Part shown: positions 28,074 to 36,839 of the stretch, piece by piece | How positions within the stretch are numbered: position 1 is the first letter of the stretch | Layout: the number at the start of each line of letters is the position of its first letter | Assembly: GCA_021151695.1 (NCBI GenBank) | Contig: JAGKWU010000007.1 | Location: forward strand, 62,001-126,000 | Source: Cellvibrionaceae bacterium | Lineage (GTDB): Bacteria; Pseudomonadota; Gammaproteobacteria; Pseudomonadales; Cellvibrionaceae | Direction of reading: 5' to 3' | Length of the DNA: 64,000 bases | Made by a program: the position numbers and the translations under genes | Notes under the pieces: model-generated | The model's input: only the letters and a program-made list of their open reading frames with translations | Told to the model about the DNA's origin: nothing | Database searches by the model: none

Positions 28074-28166
28074 TCCCTGATTCTGCTGCAGCTGCTTGGC
28101 TATCGCCAGGCAGCCCTGACAATTCACAGCTATTTCCAGGGGTATTAGGCATGCACTGCGATCTAC

Positions 28167-29093
28167 ATGAGTGATATACGAGTAGGTATTTCTGGTTGGC
28201 GCTACACGCCTTGGCGTAACAACTTCTACCCCAAGGGTTTACGGCAACAAGACGAATTGCATTTCGCATCACGCGCGGTCAATACGATTGAAATCAATGG
28301 TTCCTTTTATGGATTGCAAACTCCGCAACGCTACGGCAACTGGTATGCGGACACACCGGATGATTTTGTCTTTAGCGTGAAAGCGCCCCGCTACGTTACT
28401 CACATAAAACGCCTGCGTGATGTCGAGGTACCTATAGCCAACTTTTTTGCGTCTGGCCCCCTGCAACTGAAAGACAAACTGGGCCCAATTCTCTGGCAAT
28501 TTCCACCCAGCTTTACATTTGACGCAGACCTGTTTAAAGACTTTTTGGAGCTGCTGCCTACAGACACACAGGCTGCTCACCACATGGCTCGCCATCACAA
28601 TAGCGAAGTCAAACATCCCGACCGTGGAAATCCGGAAAGAGCGCACCTGCGCCACTGTGTAGAAATCCGCAACGAAAGCTTTCGCAATGAAGAGTTTGTG
28701 GAGCTGTTGCGCCATTACAAAGTCGCCCTGGTAGTCGCCGACACGGCCGGCCGCTGGCCCCAGCTGGAAGACCTCACCAGCGATTTCGTCTACCTGCGAC
28801 TCCACGGCGATGCAGAGCTATACCGCAGCGGCTATTCCGACGAGGCCCTGGAGCGCTGGTACCAGCGCATGCACCAATGGAGCCACGGCAGCCAACCGGA
28901 CGATGCCAAACTCGTCAGCGACAAAGCCTCAACACAGCGCAAAAGCCGCGATATCTATTGTTACTTCGACAACACCGACAAGCTCTGGGCGCCCTACGAT
29001 GCCCGCAAAATCCTCACCAAATTCCATTTGGCCGACAGGCTGGAAACCGAACCGGGAAAACTGCCAGACGATTACCGCCCTACTCACCGCTAA
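28167..29093 (+). CDS. DUF72 family protein (YecE-like)
   Basis: The 308-residue product begins with the DUF72 signature (VGISGWRYTPWRNNFYP) and contains INGSFYGLQTPQRYGNWYADTP, the FSVKAPRYVTH strand, GPILWQFPPSF and the late YCYFDNTDKLWAPYDA segment. The fold is a TIM-barrel-like one of unknown activity. It fits the family's usual length, slightly long in the middle (about 130-155). It is the last gene of the stress block; no strong ribosome site is visible before ATG 28167. Confidence 0.88.
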   Translation: MSDIRVGISGWRYTPWRNNFYPKGLRQQDELHFASRAVNTIEINGSFYGLQTPQRYGNWYADTPDDFVFSVKAPRYVTHIKRLRDVEVPIANFFASGPLQLKDKLGPILWQFPPSFTFDADLFKDFLELLPTDTQAAHHMARHHNSEVKHPDRGNPERAHLRHCVEIRNESFRNEEFVELLRHYKVALVVADTAGRWPQLEDLTSDFVYLRLHGDAELYRSGYSDEALERWYQRMHQWSHGSQPDDAKLVSDKASTQRKSRDIYCYFDNTDKLWAPYDARKILTKFHLADRLETEPGKLPDDYRPTHR

Positions 29094-29248
29094 TTAGTGC
29101 GCTCTTCTCCTCCCTTTAAACGAGGCGCGCAGCCAGGGAGGGACCTGACTCCCATCCCGGGTATCCTCACTCATCTGCAACCTCCCCCAATCCCCAATGT
29201 CATTGATAGATAGAGTCTTTGATATAGATCACACCCCACAGAGTAACC

Positions 29249-29257
29249 TGTGGATAA
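29249..29257 (-). promoter_or_regulatory. DnaA box upstream of nrdB
   Basis: TGTGGATAA is the exact reverse complement of the consensus DnaA box TTATCCACA. DnaA boxes in front of ribonucleotide reductase genes are known in Escherichia coli, where DnaA regulates nrdAB. A single isolated 9-mer can occur by chance. Confidence 0.5.
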
Positions 29258-29280
29258 CCTGTGAAATCTAGGCGTACAGC

Positions 29281-29330
29281 TTGTGTACACATCTTGTGCC
29301 GCATAGAATATTCTCCACTACATATTGTGT
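29281..29330 (+). promoter_or_regulatory. Candidate nrdB promoter with NrdR-like box
   Basis: TTGTGT (29281-29286) and TAGAAT (29304-29309) are 17 bases apart and could be -35/-10 elements. Positions 29315-29330 (CCACTACATATTGTGT) match the NrdR consensus ACACWATATATTGTGT at 14 of 16 positions. A much weaker copy starts 31 bases upstream (29284), the spacing typical of tandem NrdR boxes. NrdR represses ribonucleotide reductase genes. Confidence 0.5.
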
Positions 29331-29459
29331 GTATTGCCCGGTGCACTTATAGTGGCCAGCTTTAGCAAAATGCTATAGCTGTCTTTTAGCGAAACGCTAA
29401 AGGCGATCAGAGCTGCTAGCACTTGGCACACGCATCAACCACATATAACGAGGACTACC

Positions 29460-30731
29460 ATGCTTAGCTGGGATGAATTCGATACCGAAGAAGTCGTAAA
29501 AGAAGCCGCCAAAGAGGCCGCCCGCCAGGAGAGCCAAGCCGCTGCACCAGTAGCGCAGGCACCGGTTCAAGCCATCGCCCAAAGCGAATCGCCGGCCACT
29601 ACCTTCAGCGCCAGCAGCACTGAAGAAGGCATCAGCCCCGAGCTGGCCAAAGCCCGCGCCGAACTGGCAAGGCTCGATCCAAAACCCGGTATCGAAGAAC
29701 TCGAAATGGGTGCTGCGCGCATCCAGGTAGACGACAAGCGCATGATCAACTGCCGCGCCGACCTCAACCAACTCGTCCCCTTCAAATACGATTGGGCCTG
29801 GCAAAAATACCTCGACGGCTGCGCCAATCACTGGATGCCGCAAGAAGTAAACATGACCGCCGACATCGCCCTCTGGAAAGGCAAAGACGGCCTCACCGAA
29901 GACGAACGCCGCATCATCATGCGCAGCCTCGGCTACTTCTCCACCGCCGACTCCCTGGTAGCCAACAACCTGGCCCTCGCCATCTACCGTTTGATCACCA
30001 ACCCCGAATGCCGCCAGTACATCTTGCGCCAGTCATTCGAAGAAGCCATCCACACCCACGCCTACCAATACTGCATTGAGTCGCTGGGCATGGACGAAGG
30101 CGAAGTGTTCAACATGTACCGCGAGCTGCCCAGCGTCGCCAACAAAGCTGCCTGGAGCCTCAAACACACCCAGGCCCTGAGCGACCCAACCTTCACCACT
30201 GGCACACCCGAAACCGACCAGGAACTGCTGCGCAACCTCGTCGCCTTCTATGTCGTCACCGAAGGTATCTTCTTCTACTGCGGATTCACCCAAATCCTCA
30301 GCATGGGCCGCCGCAACAAAATGACCGGCGTCGCCGAGCAGTTCCAATACATCTTGCGCGACGAATCCATGCATTTGAATTTTGGTATCGATGTCATCAA
30401 CCAAATCAAACTGGAAAACCCACACCTCTGGACAGCAGAATTCCAGGCCGAAGTGATCCAAATGATCCTGCAAGGCACCGAACTCGAAATCCAATACGCC
30501 CGCGACTCCATGCCCCGCGGCGTCCTCGGCATGAACGCCGCCATGATGGAAGAATACCTCCACTTCATCGCCAATCGCCGCTGCTCACAAGTAGGCCTGA
30601 AAGAACAATACCCAGGCGCCCAGAATCCATTCCCATGGATGAGCGAGATTATGGATTTGCGTAAAGAGAAGAACTTCTTTGAAACGCGCGTGATTGAGTA
30701 TCAAACAGGTGGTGCGCTGAGCTGGGATTAA
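29460..30731 (+). CDS. nrdB: Class Ia ribonucleotide reductase, small (beta) subunit
   Basis: NrdB carries the diiron-tyrosyl radical needed by NrdA to reduce ribonucleotides. In the 423 residues the expected metal ligands are visible as E129 (WMPQEV), E195 and H198 (FEEAIHTHAY), E268 (VTEGIFF), and E302 and H305 (RDESMHLNF), with radical Y202. Residues 12-58 are an Ala/Glu-rich, probably flexible insert after the conserved MLSWDEFD. No nrdA is adjacent on either side, so the large subunit must be encoded elsewhere. The upstream 366 bases hold the DnaA and NrdR-like sites. Confidence 0.94.
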   Translation: MLSWDEFDTEEVVKEAAKEAARQESQAAAPVAQAPVQAIAQSESPATTFSASSTEEGISPELAKARAELARLDPKPGIEELEMGAARIQVDDKRMINCRADLNQLVPFKYDWAWQKYLDGCANHWMPQEVNMTADIALWKGKDGLTEDERRIIMRSLGYFSTADSLVANNLALAIYRLITNPECRQYILRQSFEEAIHTHAYQYCIESLGMDEGEVFNMYRELPSVANKAAWSLKHTQALSDPTFTTGTPETDQELLRNLVAFYVVTEGIFFYCGFTQILSMGRRNKMTGVAEQFQYILRDESMHLNFGIDVINQIKLENPHLWTAEFQAEVIQMILQGTELEIQYARDSMPRGVLGMNAAMMEEYLHFIANRRCSQVGLKEQYPGAQNPFPWMSEIMDLRKEKNFFETRVIEYQTGGALSWD

Positions 30732-30747
30732 TCTCCCCGCTCGTTCG

Positions 30748-30840
30748 ACGACACATCCTGTGGTCTAAACGACACATCCTGTGGTACGAAAACGACACAT
30801 CCTTTGGTCTAGTTAATGAGCCGAGGAGGCATCTTTTGGT
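30748..30840. repeat. Four imperfect tandem repeats after nrdB, transposon-end-like
   Basis: ACGACACATCCTGTGGT occurs at 30748-30764 and 30769-30785, ACGACACATCCTTTGGT at 30792-30808, and a degenerate GAGGAGGCATCTTTTGGT at 30823-30840. Spacing is 21, 23 and then 31-32 bases. Short repeated transposase-binding sites at an end are typical of IS21-like and Tn7-like elements. No transposase gene is in the window. The block sits between the nrdB stop and a terminator, where the sequence character changes. Confidence 0.55.
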
Positions 30841-30865
30841 CACTTTTTGAAAAAAATGGGATTAC

Positions 30866-30895
30866 AAAAAAGCCCTGTAAATGCAGGGCTTTTTT
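30866..30895. terminator. Terminator downstream of nrdB
   Basis: AGCCCTG (30871-30877) pairs with CAGGGCT (30884-30890), with an A run before and a T run after. It probably belongs to nrdB, displaced about 130 bases from the stop codon by the repeat block. Confidence 0.85.
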
Positions 30896-31035
30896 CATGG
30901 CACCGGCCCCACATACTAGGTTCAAGTGAAACTCCAAGTTAAGCAGAAGCGTATGAAGATTTATCGCTCAACGACACATATGCGTCCGCTTTATATCGGA
31001 GAATTACGCAATTCAGGCGCCTTAGAGGGTTATCA

Positions 31036-31173
31036 ATGAAGAGTGGTCAACCAGACATAATGGATGCAAAAAATGATTGCAAACCATTATTTGATCAAGC
31101 TGTGTTACGCGCGGCTATTTTGAAAAGAGTAGATCAGGTCCAAGGGCAGATTGATTTTCGAAGAACGCATTAA
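31036..31173 (+). CDS. Possible 45-residue ORF
   Basis: ATG 31036 follows GAGGGTTATCA and opens 45 codons, starting MKSGQPDIMDAKNDC and ending QIDFRRTH. I recognise no family. It may be a fragment left by rearrangement at the island boundary. Confidence 0.2.
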   Translation: MKSGQPDIMDAKNDCKPLFDQAVLRAAILKRVDQVQGQIDFRRTH

Positions 31174-31689
31174 TTCGATCCCCGAAAATGGGTAAATTAT
31201 TTGGATGCTCGCTTAGTCATTAACAATGAGCCCTTCTGGCGAATAGTTATAATCTAAGGTGACAGTGGTGTGTGAATCTGCGATAGATTCAATAGCAATT
31301 CCAACTAACGACGAAGTCGATGATTTACTAACAATGTCCGGCGATGCGCGGCACGATAGAATCATTTTTATCTTATTAGAAATTACTAGAACTCCGATCC
31401 CCAACATCAGCATCTATGCGCCAAACGGGCCACCTCCAAGCGAGACACGATACACCACCCCACTTGCATCTATATCCGAACGAGCTAAGCTACATAACAT
31501 TAGTATTCGAACGGAATTAGGAAAAAACGGTCTCCTAAAGCAAAAAAAGCGCCCTTCGGGCGCTTTCTCTGCCGACCAAACACCCTACTTAATTCAGGCA
31601 CCTAGTCGATCATTGCGTAGGGGTTTTATCAATTGAAAGGGAACACCCTACACGTTCGTTAGATTTAAGATAACAAAAAGGAGCGATAA
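31174..31689. other. Intergenic region ahead of the Abi gene, with a terminator at 31546-31568
   Basis: Frames here (about 31213-31413 on minus, 31259-31636 on plus) lack domain signals, and the plus-strand one runs through a perfect terminator hairpin (AAAGCGCCC/GGGCGCTTT, loop TTC), so I do not call them. The terminator implies a gene or gene remnant ended near 31540 on the plus strand. Confidence 0.5.
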
Positions 31690-32646
31690 TTGCAAGATCT
31701 TGATATCCATAACTTAGAAACATACATATCTAAGCCCCGATTAAGGACCTACCGAACTTTAGCTGGCTCAACCGATACAAAAGCGCTAATAGGTGCTTAC
31801 CTTTGGAACAAAAGAGTTGCAAGTTCGATGTACCCAATATTTCAGTGCTTAGAGGTTAGTTTGCGAAATTCTATTCACAAGGCCGCAACAGCACATTTTA
31901 AATCCGCAGACTGGTATGACCTTGTTACCAAAATAGCAGGCCATAAATTGTATCAAGCAGATATGAAAAAAAACCCGATGAAAGTTGGGAAGTTTTATCG
32001 AAGCGGTTTCTCCAAAGGAATGAAAAATAATTTGAAATTATGGCATTCGCATCACGAAAACATGATAAAGACCGCGAAGGAGCAACTTACAAGAGGTAAA
32101 AAGCCACACACACCTGATGCAGTCGTTGGAGAGCTCGTGATGGGGTTTTGGATAGGAATTTTCACCTCAGCATATAATGACATTCATTCAAATGATTATT
32201 TATGGCCCCACCTCTTACCTTTCGTTTTTCCTCATCTTAACTCTTCATTGAGTGTAGCCTCAGTCATTCACAACAAGTTAGAGGTGATTAAAGATCTACG
32301 CAACAGACTTTCTCATCATGAACCAGTATGGAAACATAAAAAAGTTAAAAATGCAGCAGATGCTCTAACATATTTAAACGAGGTCGTGGATGATGCAATA
32401 ACGTTAATACACGGAATTTGTCCAGATCGAAAAGATTTACTCTTCAAGTCAGGAAAAATTTCCTACTTCAAAGGCATTTGCAATCAACAAACCCTTAACT
32501 ATTATCTGAAAGGAGATCCACATTTGACTTGTGACAAAAGATCACTTAAAAGACATATAGCAAAATGCCTTCATAAATCAAACGCTATTCCGCTGATAAT
32601 CGAAAACAAAAATAAACCGGTGCTTGTCATGAACTTAATGCTGTAA
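31690..32646 (+). CDS. Abi family (abortive infection, HEPN-type) protein
   Basis: The 318-residue protein matches the Abi_2/AbiD-like pattern. The N-terminus contains YLWNKRVASSMYPIFQCLEVSLRNSI. A GFW-containing middle segment follows, and then the diagnostic RNRLSHHEP at 204-212. The R204-x4-H209 spacing is the catalytic motif of HEPN ribonucleases, so the product probably cleaves RNA when phage infection triggers it. The chosen start is TTG 31690, because AAGGAG lies seven bases upstream and no ATG precedes the conserved region. It stands next to the DSR1 gene on the opposite strand, converging with it. Confidence 0.8.
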   Translation: MQDLDIHNLETYISKPRLRTYRTLAGSTDTKALIGAYLWNKRVASSMYPIFQCLEVSLRNSIHKAATAHFKSADWYDLVTKIAGHKLYQADMKKNPMKVGKFYRSGFSKGMKNNLKLWHSHHENMIKTAKEQLTRGKKPHTPDAVVGELVMGFWIGIFTSAYNDIHSNDYLWPHLLPFVFPHLNSSLSVASVIHNKLEVIKDLRNRLSHHEPVWKHKKVKNAADALTYLNEVVDDAITLIHGICPDRKDLLFKSGKISYFKGICNQQTLNYYLKGDPHLTCDKRSLKRHIAKCLHKSNAIPLIIENKNKPVLVMNLML

Positions 32647-32736
32647 TTTTGAAAATCCAAGGATGGAGATGTTGTACTTTCCATTTTGGTATGCGGAGTC
32701 ATCATCAACAGCTAGCGCAAAATGCTACACCAAGCC

Positions 32737-35700
32737 TCACATACCTTTCGTTCGAAAAAAAGCTTTCACTTTTTGGTATCGAGGATCTTGAGAAAGTTTA
32801 GGCGCGACAGTTTCTATCTGATTCAAGCATCTATCCAGATGTTTCCCTATCCACCGCTGATCATCAATTAGCATGTCGAGCAGTTGCAACGCATCATTGG
32901 GATACTTTAACGCCAACTCCGACTCGCTCAGTAAACGTACCAAGTAATCGAGATGCTCGACAGGTTGCAGCCAGCCTTGAACAGCAGTCAATACGATTGG
33001 AAACTCCGATCCGGAGGCAATTGTAAGTCTGGCTAAAGACTCCGTAATTTTCGGCGTTGCCAACTGACGTGACTTAGGCCAAATATTTTTCCAAAACGGT
33101 TGCAACCGGTTTCTCCAGTACTCTTCGCGCCGGTCAGCAGCCCCTTCAAGCGCCTGTACTAACGCTTGCGCCGATCTCTCCAACCCATCTGGGGGTAAAA
33201 GTCCAATCGCTCCTCTAAACTCACCAGCCGTGTAGCCCTCAAGTGGACCCAAAGCCGCGAAAGTTAAAAAAGCAGCGAACTGTTGGCGATGTTCGCCAAG
33301 GTCGCCATAGCGGTTAGCGCATTCCAAAAAGTGCGGCTTGAGAGCTAACAATAATGGTTGATAAATGCGTGGTGACCACAGAAATCCCTGCCACAAAGCT
33401 TTTGCTTCGACTGGATTTTGCCAATTAAAACCTGGTAAAAGGTGCTCCTCGGTCCAAAATTTATCAACTCGGTAAAAGGTAATCAACCGAGATGCTAAAA
33501 TCACCCGACCATGCCTGAGGTCGTGCCTATCCATATCGCATAACGCCGAGAAGTAAGAGACCAAATCATCGGGGATTCGCTCATTGTCATTCGGGTTGCT
33601 TTTAAGTAACACGTTGATTAATACATCAGTAACATGACCAAAAGGATGATTGATCGCTGAGCTGACAGGATCAAAGATCTTTGCTCCATTTCGAACAATA
33701 TGCACGCCCTCGGTGGTCTCAAGTTCCGTGCCAAGAACGCGACGGCAAAGATTGAGTAATAGATTTACATGGGCGTCACTGGATTTAGATGCCGCTTTCA
33801 TCCACCATGTTAATCCCCCAACAAGTTCTCTAAGCAAGTCGTCTGGCAATGAAGTAACTAGCGATGCTGCTTGTTCCCAAGATTGTAATATCAGCGGCTC
33901 CTCGCTCCATGTGTAAAACGCATCCTGCCAGCGTGAGATTGGCCAGATCGCTTTTCCTGCCAGAAAACGCAATGCCTCCAAGCTTAATTGGAAACTAGTT
34001 CGACAAAGATCTCGCCATGTATCCTCATAAAAAGGTCTGGAGTGAGGTCTGGGTTTACTTAACCATTCAATCAAGCCCGGCAGATCCTTAGGAGCGATAT
34101 CTACCTCTCGACTGCCCTCATAATCTGGATCACCGGTACCGATCGTCCAATGCGAAAACTCATCACTGTTATTTGCCGCCAAGTTCCAGCGTGGGTGGGC
34201 TTTCGACAAATCAACCCAAGCTTGGTCTGCGGCCGGTCCTAAGGTAAGGCCCGCCGATCTGAGCTTAGCTAACCGCAGCCAAACGTTATAAGCCACGACC
34301 CTGCCCCATTCATCGGGCTCAATATTTTGTAGATACATATCTCGCGGGGGACCTGCTAGAACAGATATTTCTAGGCGAGCCTGATCAGTTTCGCTCAAAT
34401 CCTCTCCTCGCAAGACAAGTAGCCTGAATACTTCTCGTTGCGTTTCGGGAGACCAAAGCCACCAAGCCTCGCTATGCGTAAGCCAATCGACCCATTGAGC
34501 TGGGCTAATGTCCCTGGTCTTGCTAGCAGCAAATAATGCTAAACGTTTAAAAGTAGGGTATCGATATTCAAACCAACCTTGAGCTATTCGTATTGCCCGC
34601 TCGCGGTCACGCTCGAGCGTAGCCAACCAGGCATCGCGCGTGGACTCAATTAAACTTACCCATTCGTGGAATCCTCTGTTTTGCCAATGATCCTCGATAG
34701 AGGGTAAATCCCAAATCGACGAGTCATTTTTATCATCTGCCGCGCCCAATTCAGATAATAATTCCAACGCGTCATGTAAGAGCTGCTGTAAATCCGGCAA
34801 TAGGATCGGCAATACGCTGTTCCATTCTGGCTCTGGAAGGTCTTTGATTGCAGAACGTACGTGATCACTAGCCAGTTCAATTTGCCAGTCTACCAATTGG
34901 CGAATTCGCGTCGGAGCCTGCACACTTTCAGCATCGTCATCCCAGCGAAAAGGCTTTTTCAGAGTCACTTTCGGTGCGAGAAGCTCCCTGAGCTCAAACC
35001 TCAAGCTCGGGGTCATTCCGTCGCGCTTCAGACGATCAGTCCAAACATATAAGTCCGCATCATCCCGAGCCGATTTAATCCTGCCACCAAGTACCAATCT
35101 CCACAGAGTACGCATCAGCGCAGAAGGAATAGCTCTCGGCGAACTCAAACGGATCTCTTCGAGTTCTGCAACTTTTCCATCCCGTTCTAACGAGGCTAAG
35201 CGGTTCATTTCAATTTCGACAAACCACTTCCAGCGTTCGTGTAGGCGCCCTCCGTTTTCGGATATCCAGATAATTAATCTCGGATCATCTAAGTGACGTG
35301 TTAGCCAACGGGCAACGTGCCACATTACATGATCCAGCTGAGTCGAGGCCATTCCACCAAGAGTCAATAACATTGGGGGCGTTCGGTCATAAGCAGCTGG
35401 ACGCCGAACCAGACTGAATTGGAGTGCGGTATCGACTTTTTCGTGTGCCGGCACGTTAAATCGAATTAGATCGTTGTGAACAAATCGATCAACAGTAAAT
35501 GCATTTAACAACCAGTCCAATGATGGCACCGGATTAAAGTCGGCGAAGCGCTTCGCCGGCAACCCTGTTTTGTCCGATATGGCCCACAAGATCCGCCCAA
35601 CAAAATCATCTTCTCGAGTGCTGGCGGTTGGATGGGCCATAGCATGACTGACCACTATTCGCTCCTTACCTATAACTCCATCTCGATAGGTGTCTGACCA

Positions 35701-36573
35701 TGCTTGCAATGTCCTATGTAAGCGAGAATGATCCGCAGCACCTATCGGCACTTCGTATAGAATCGGTTTAACTCGTTTTGCCTCCCATTCTGCGGTCTTG
35801 ATTTTCTCGTGCCCCGGTTCGCAAGCGGCAAACGCCCAGGCTTGGGGGGTAACCTCACCAAGCATTCGGTCTGCCGCTAAAGCATCCATCATATAACGCA
35901 GAACTGGATCGTTTAGGCTATACCCAATAAAGCAAACTACATAGTTTCGAAATAACTCACTAACAAACCGGGAAGCCCACCGTTCCGTTAGATAGGCCAG
36001 TCCAAAGTCACCGCTAGTAACAACCAACCGGTTTAAAGCTGTATCGTCTGGTTTTTCCGGTAGCAAGCCGTGCAGGTAAACAATTCCGTCCCAGCGGCTA
36101 TTTTTGGGGATCGGCAACATTGGAGCGACATATGACTCAAACGGGTTTTTCGATCGTCTTGCCGCAGAATGAAATAAGCGATCAAAGTTTGTAGTCACCA
36201 AGCGTAATGTTCCTTCGCGATTTTTCGCAAGCCGAAGCAACGCCGCATGAGTTTCAGTTGCGCCCCTTAACCCAAGGTTTGGCGTAAGTATCTTGGCGAG
36301 TGCACGCCTGACGCCCTGACGCTGGCCAGCCAAACGATGCTCTAACAGATTAAGCGTAGTGTCGAAATATCCCTGCTGAAAAGCTGTGTTTTCTATGTCC
36401 GATTCGGTAAGTGAGGCGCCGCTAAACGCGTATATCCGCTCTACCAATCCCTTAAAATCTGGCAGATCAGCTGGATAAGAAATCCCAGCGCCGCAGAAAA
36501 AGACTACGCGCCCTTCTTCATGAGCTTGAAGCAGATTATCCGGTATCTCAGGGCCACCTATAACGAATTGCAT
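32737..36573 (-). CDS. dsr1: DSR1-like defence-associated sirtuin
   Basis: The 1278-residue product has an N-terminal SIR2 NAD-binding domain (about 1-290): GAGIS at 28-32, TTNFD with N129, the probable catalytic H168 in VYLHG, and GYSLNDP at 217-223. The remaining 950 residues form a long, mostly helical region expected to sense the phage. Size, domain order and the N-terminal wording (GPEIPDNLLQAHEEGRVVFFCGAG) fit anti-phage sirtuin DSR1, which depletes NAD+ in infected cells. AGGAAATCAA precedes ATG 36573. It appears to be a single-gene system; the upstream membrane-protein gene is 267 bases away on the same strand. Confidence 0.82.
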   Translation of the reverse strand: MQFVIGGPEIPDNLLQAHEEGRVVFFCGAGISYPADLPDFKGLVERIYAFSGASLTESDIENTAFQQGYFDTTLNLLEHRLAGQRQGVRRALAKILTPNLGLRGATETHAALLRLAKNREGTLRLVTTNFDRLFHSAARRSKNPFESYVAPMLPIPKNSRWDGIVYLHGLLPEKPDDTALNRLVVTSGDFGLAYLTERWASRFVSELFRNYVVCFIGYSLNDPVLRYMMDALAADRMLGEVTPQAWAFAACEPGHEKIKTAEWEAKRVKPILYEVPIGAADHSRLHRTLQAWSDTYRDGVIGKERIVVSHAMAHPTASTREDDFVGRILWAISDKTGLPAKRFADFNPVPSLDWLLNAFTVDRFVHNDLIRFNVPAHEKVDTALQFSLVRRPAAYDRTPPMLLTLGGMASTQLDHVMWHVARWLTRHLDDPRLIIWISENGGRLHERWKWFVEIEMNRLASLERDGKVAELEEIRLSSPRAIPSALMRTLWRLVLGGRIKSARDDADLYVWTDRLKRDGMTPSLRFELRELLAPKVTLKKPFRWDDDAESVQAPTRIRQLVDWQIELASDHVRSAIKDLPEPEWNSVLPILLPDLQQLLHDALELLSELGAADDKNDSSIWDLPSIEDHWQNRGFHEWVSLIESTRDAWLATLERDRERAIRIAQGWFEYRYPTFKRLALFAASKTRDISPAQWVDWLTHSEAWWLWSPETQREVFRLLVLRGEDLSETDQARLEISVLAGPPRDMYLQNIEPDEWGRVVAYNVWLRLAKLRSAGLTLGPAADQAWVDLSKAHPRWNLAANNSDEFSHWTIGTGDPDYEGSREVDIAPKDLPGLIEWLSKPRPHSRPFYEDTWRDLCRTSFQLSLEALRFLAGKAIWPISRWQDAFYTWSEEPLILQSWEQAASLVTSLPDDLLRELVGGLTWWMKAASKSSDAHVNLLLNLCRRVLGTELETTEGVHIVRNGAKIFDPVSSAINHPFGHVTDVLINVLLKSNPNDNERIPDDLVSYFSALCDMDRHDLRHGRVILASRLITFYRVDKFWTEEHLLPGFNWQNPVEAKALWQGFLWSPRIYQPLLLALKPHFLECANRYGDLGEHRQQFAAFLTFAALGPLEGYTAGEFRGAIGLLPPDGLERSAQALVQALEGAADRREEYWRNRLQPFWKNIWPKSRQLATPKITESLARLTIASGSEFPIVLTAVQGWLQPVEHLDYLVRLLSESELALKYPNDALQLLDMLIDDQRWIGKHLDRCLNQIETVAPKLSQDPRYQKVKAFFRTKGM

Positions 36574-36839
36574 TTGATTTCCTATGCTAGCTTGTGAAAC
36601 ACCGAAAAAGTTGCCTCTGCCAAAAACAATTGGGCGAGGACGAAATTCGAACCACGAAAAAACAGGTCAACAATGGGTGGATATGCATCGCCTACAAAAG
36701 GACGCTTAAGTAACCAAATCCGTTTATCTGCTAACCATTCAAATGCAAATCGATTCAACGCTGCCAATCACTAATTTCGACAACATGTATAAATTTGCTC
36801 CAGACGCCCCTCTATCGAAGGCTTGCTCTTCCAAAAGTC

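Noticed and set aside
30748..30840. Tandem repeats as a CRISPR array
   Set aside because: Repeats are about 17 bases with spacers of only a few bases, spacing is irregular and no cas genes are nearby.
31259..31636. 125-codon plus-strand frame
   Set aside because: It runs through a perfect terminator hairpin at 31546-31568 and shows no domain.
36582..36767. 61-codon minus-strand frame before dsr1
   Set aside because: No ribosome site and no family; dsr1 has its own start and ribosome site.
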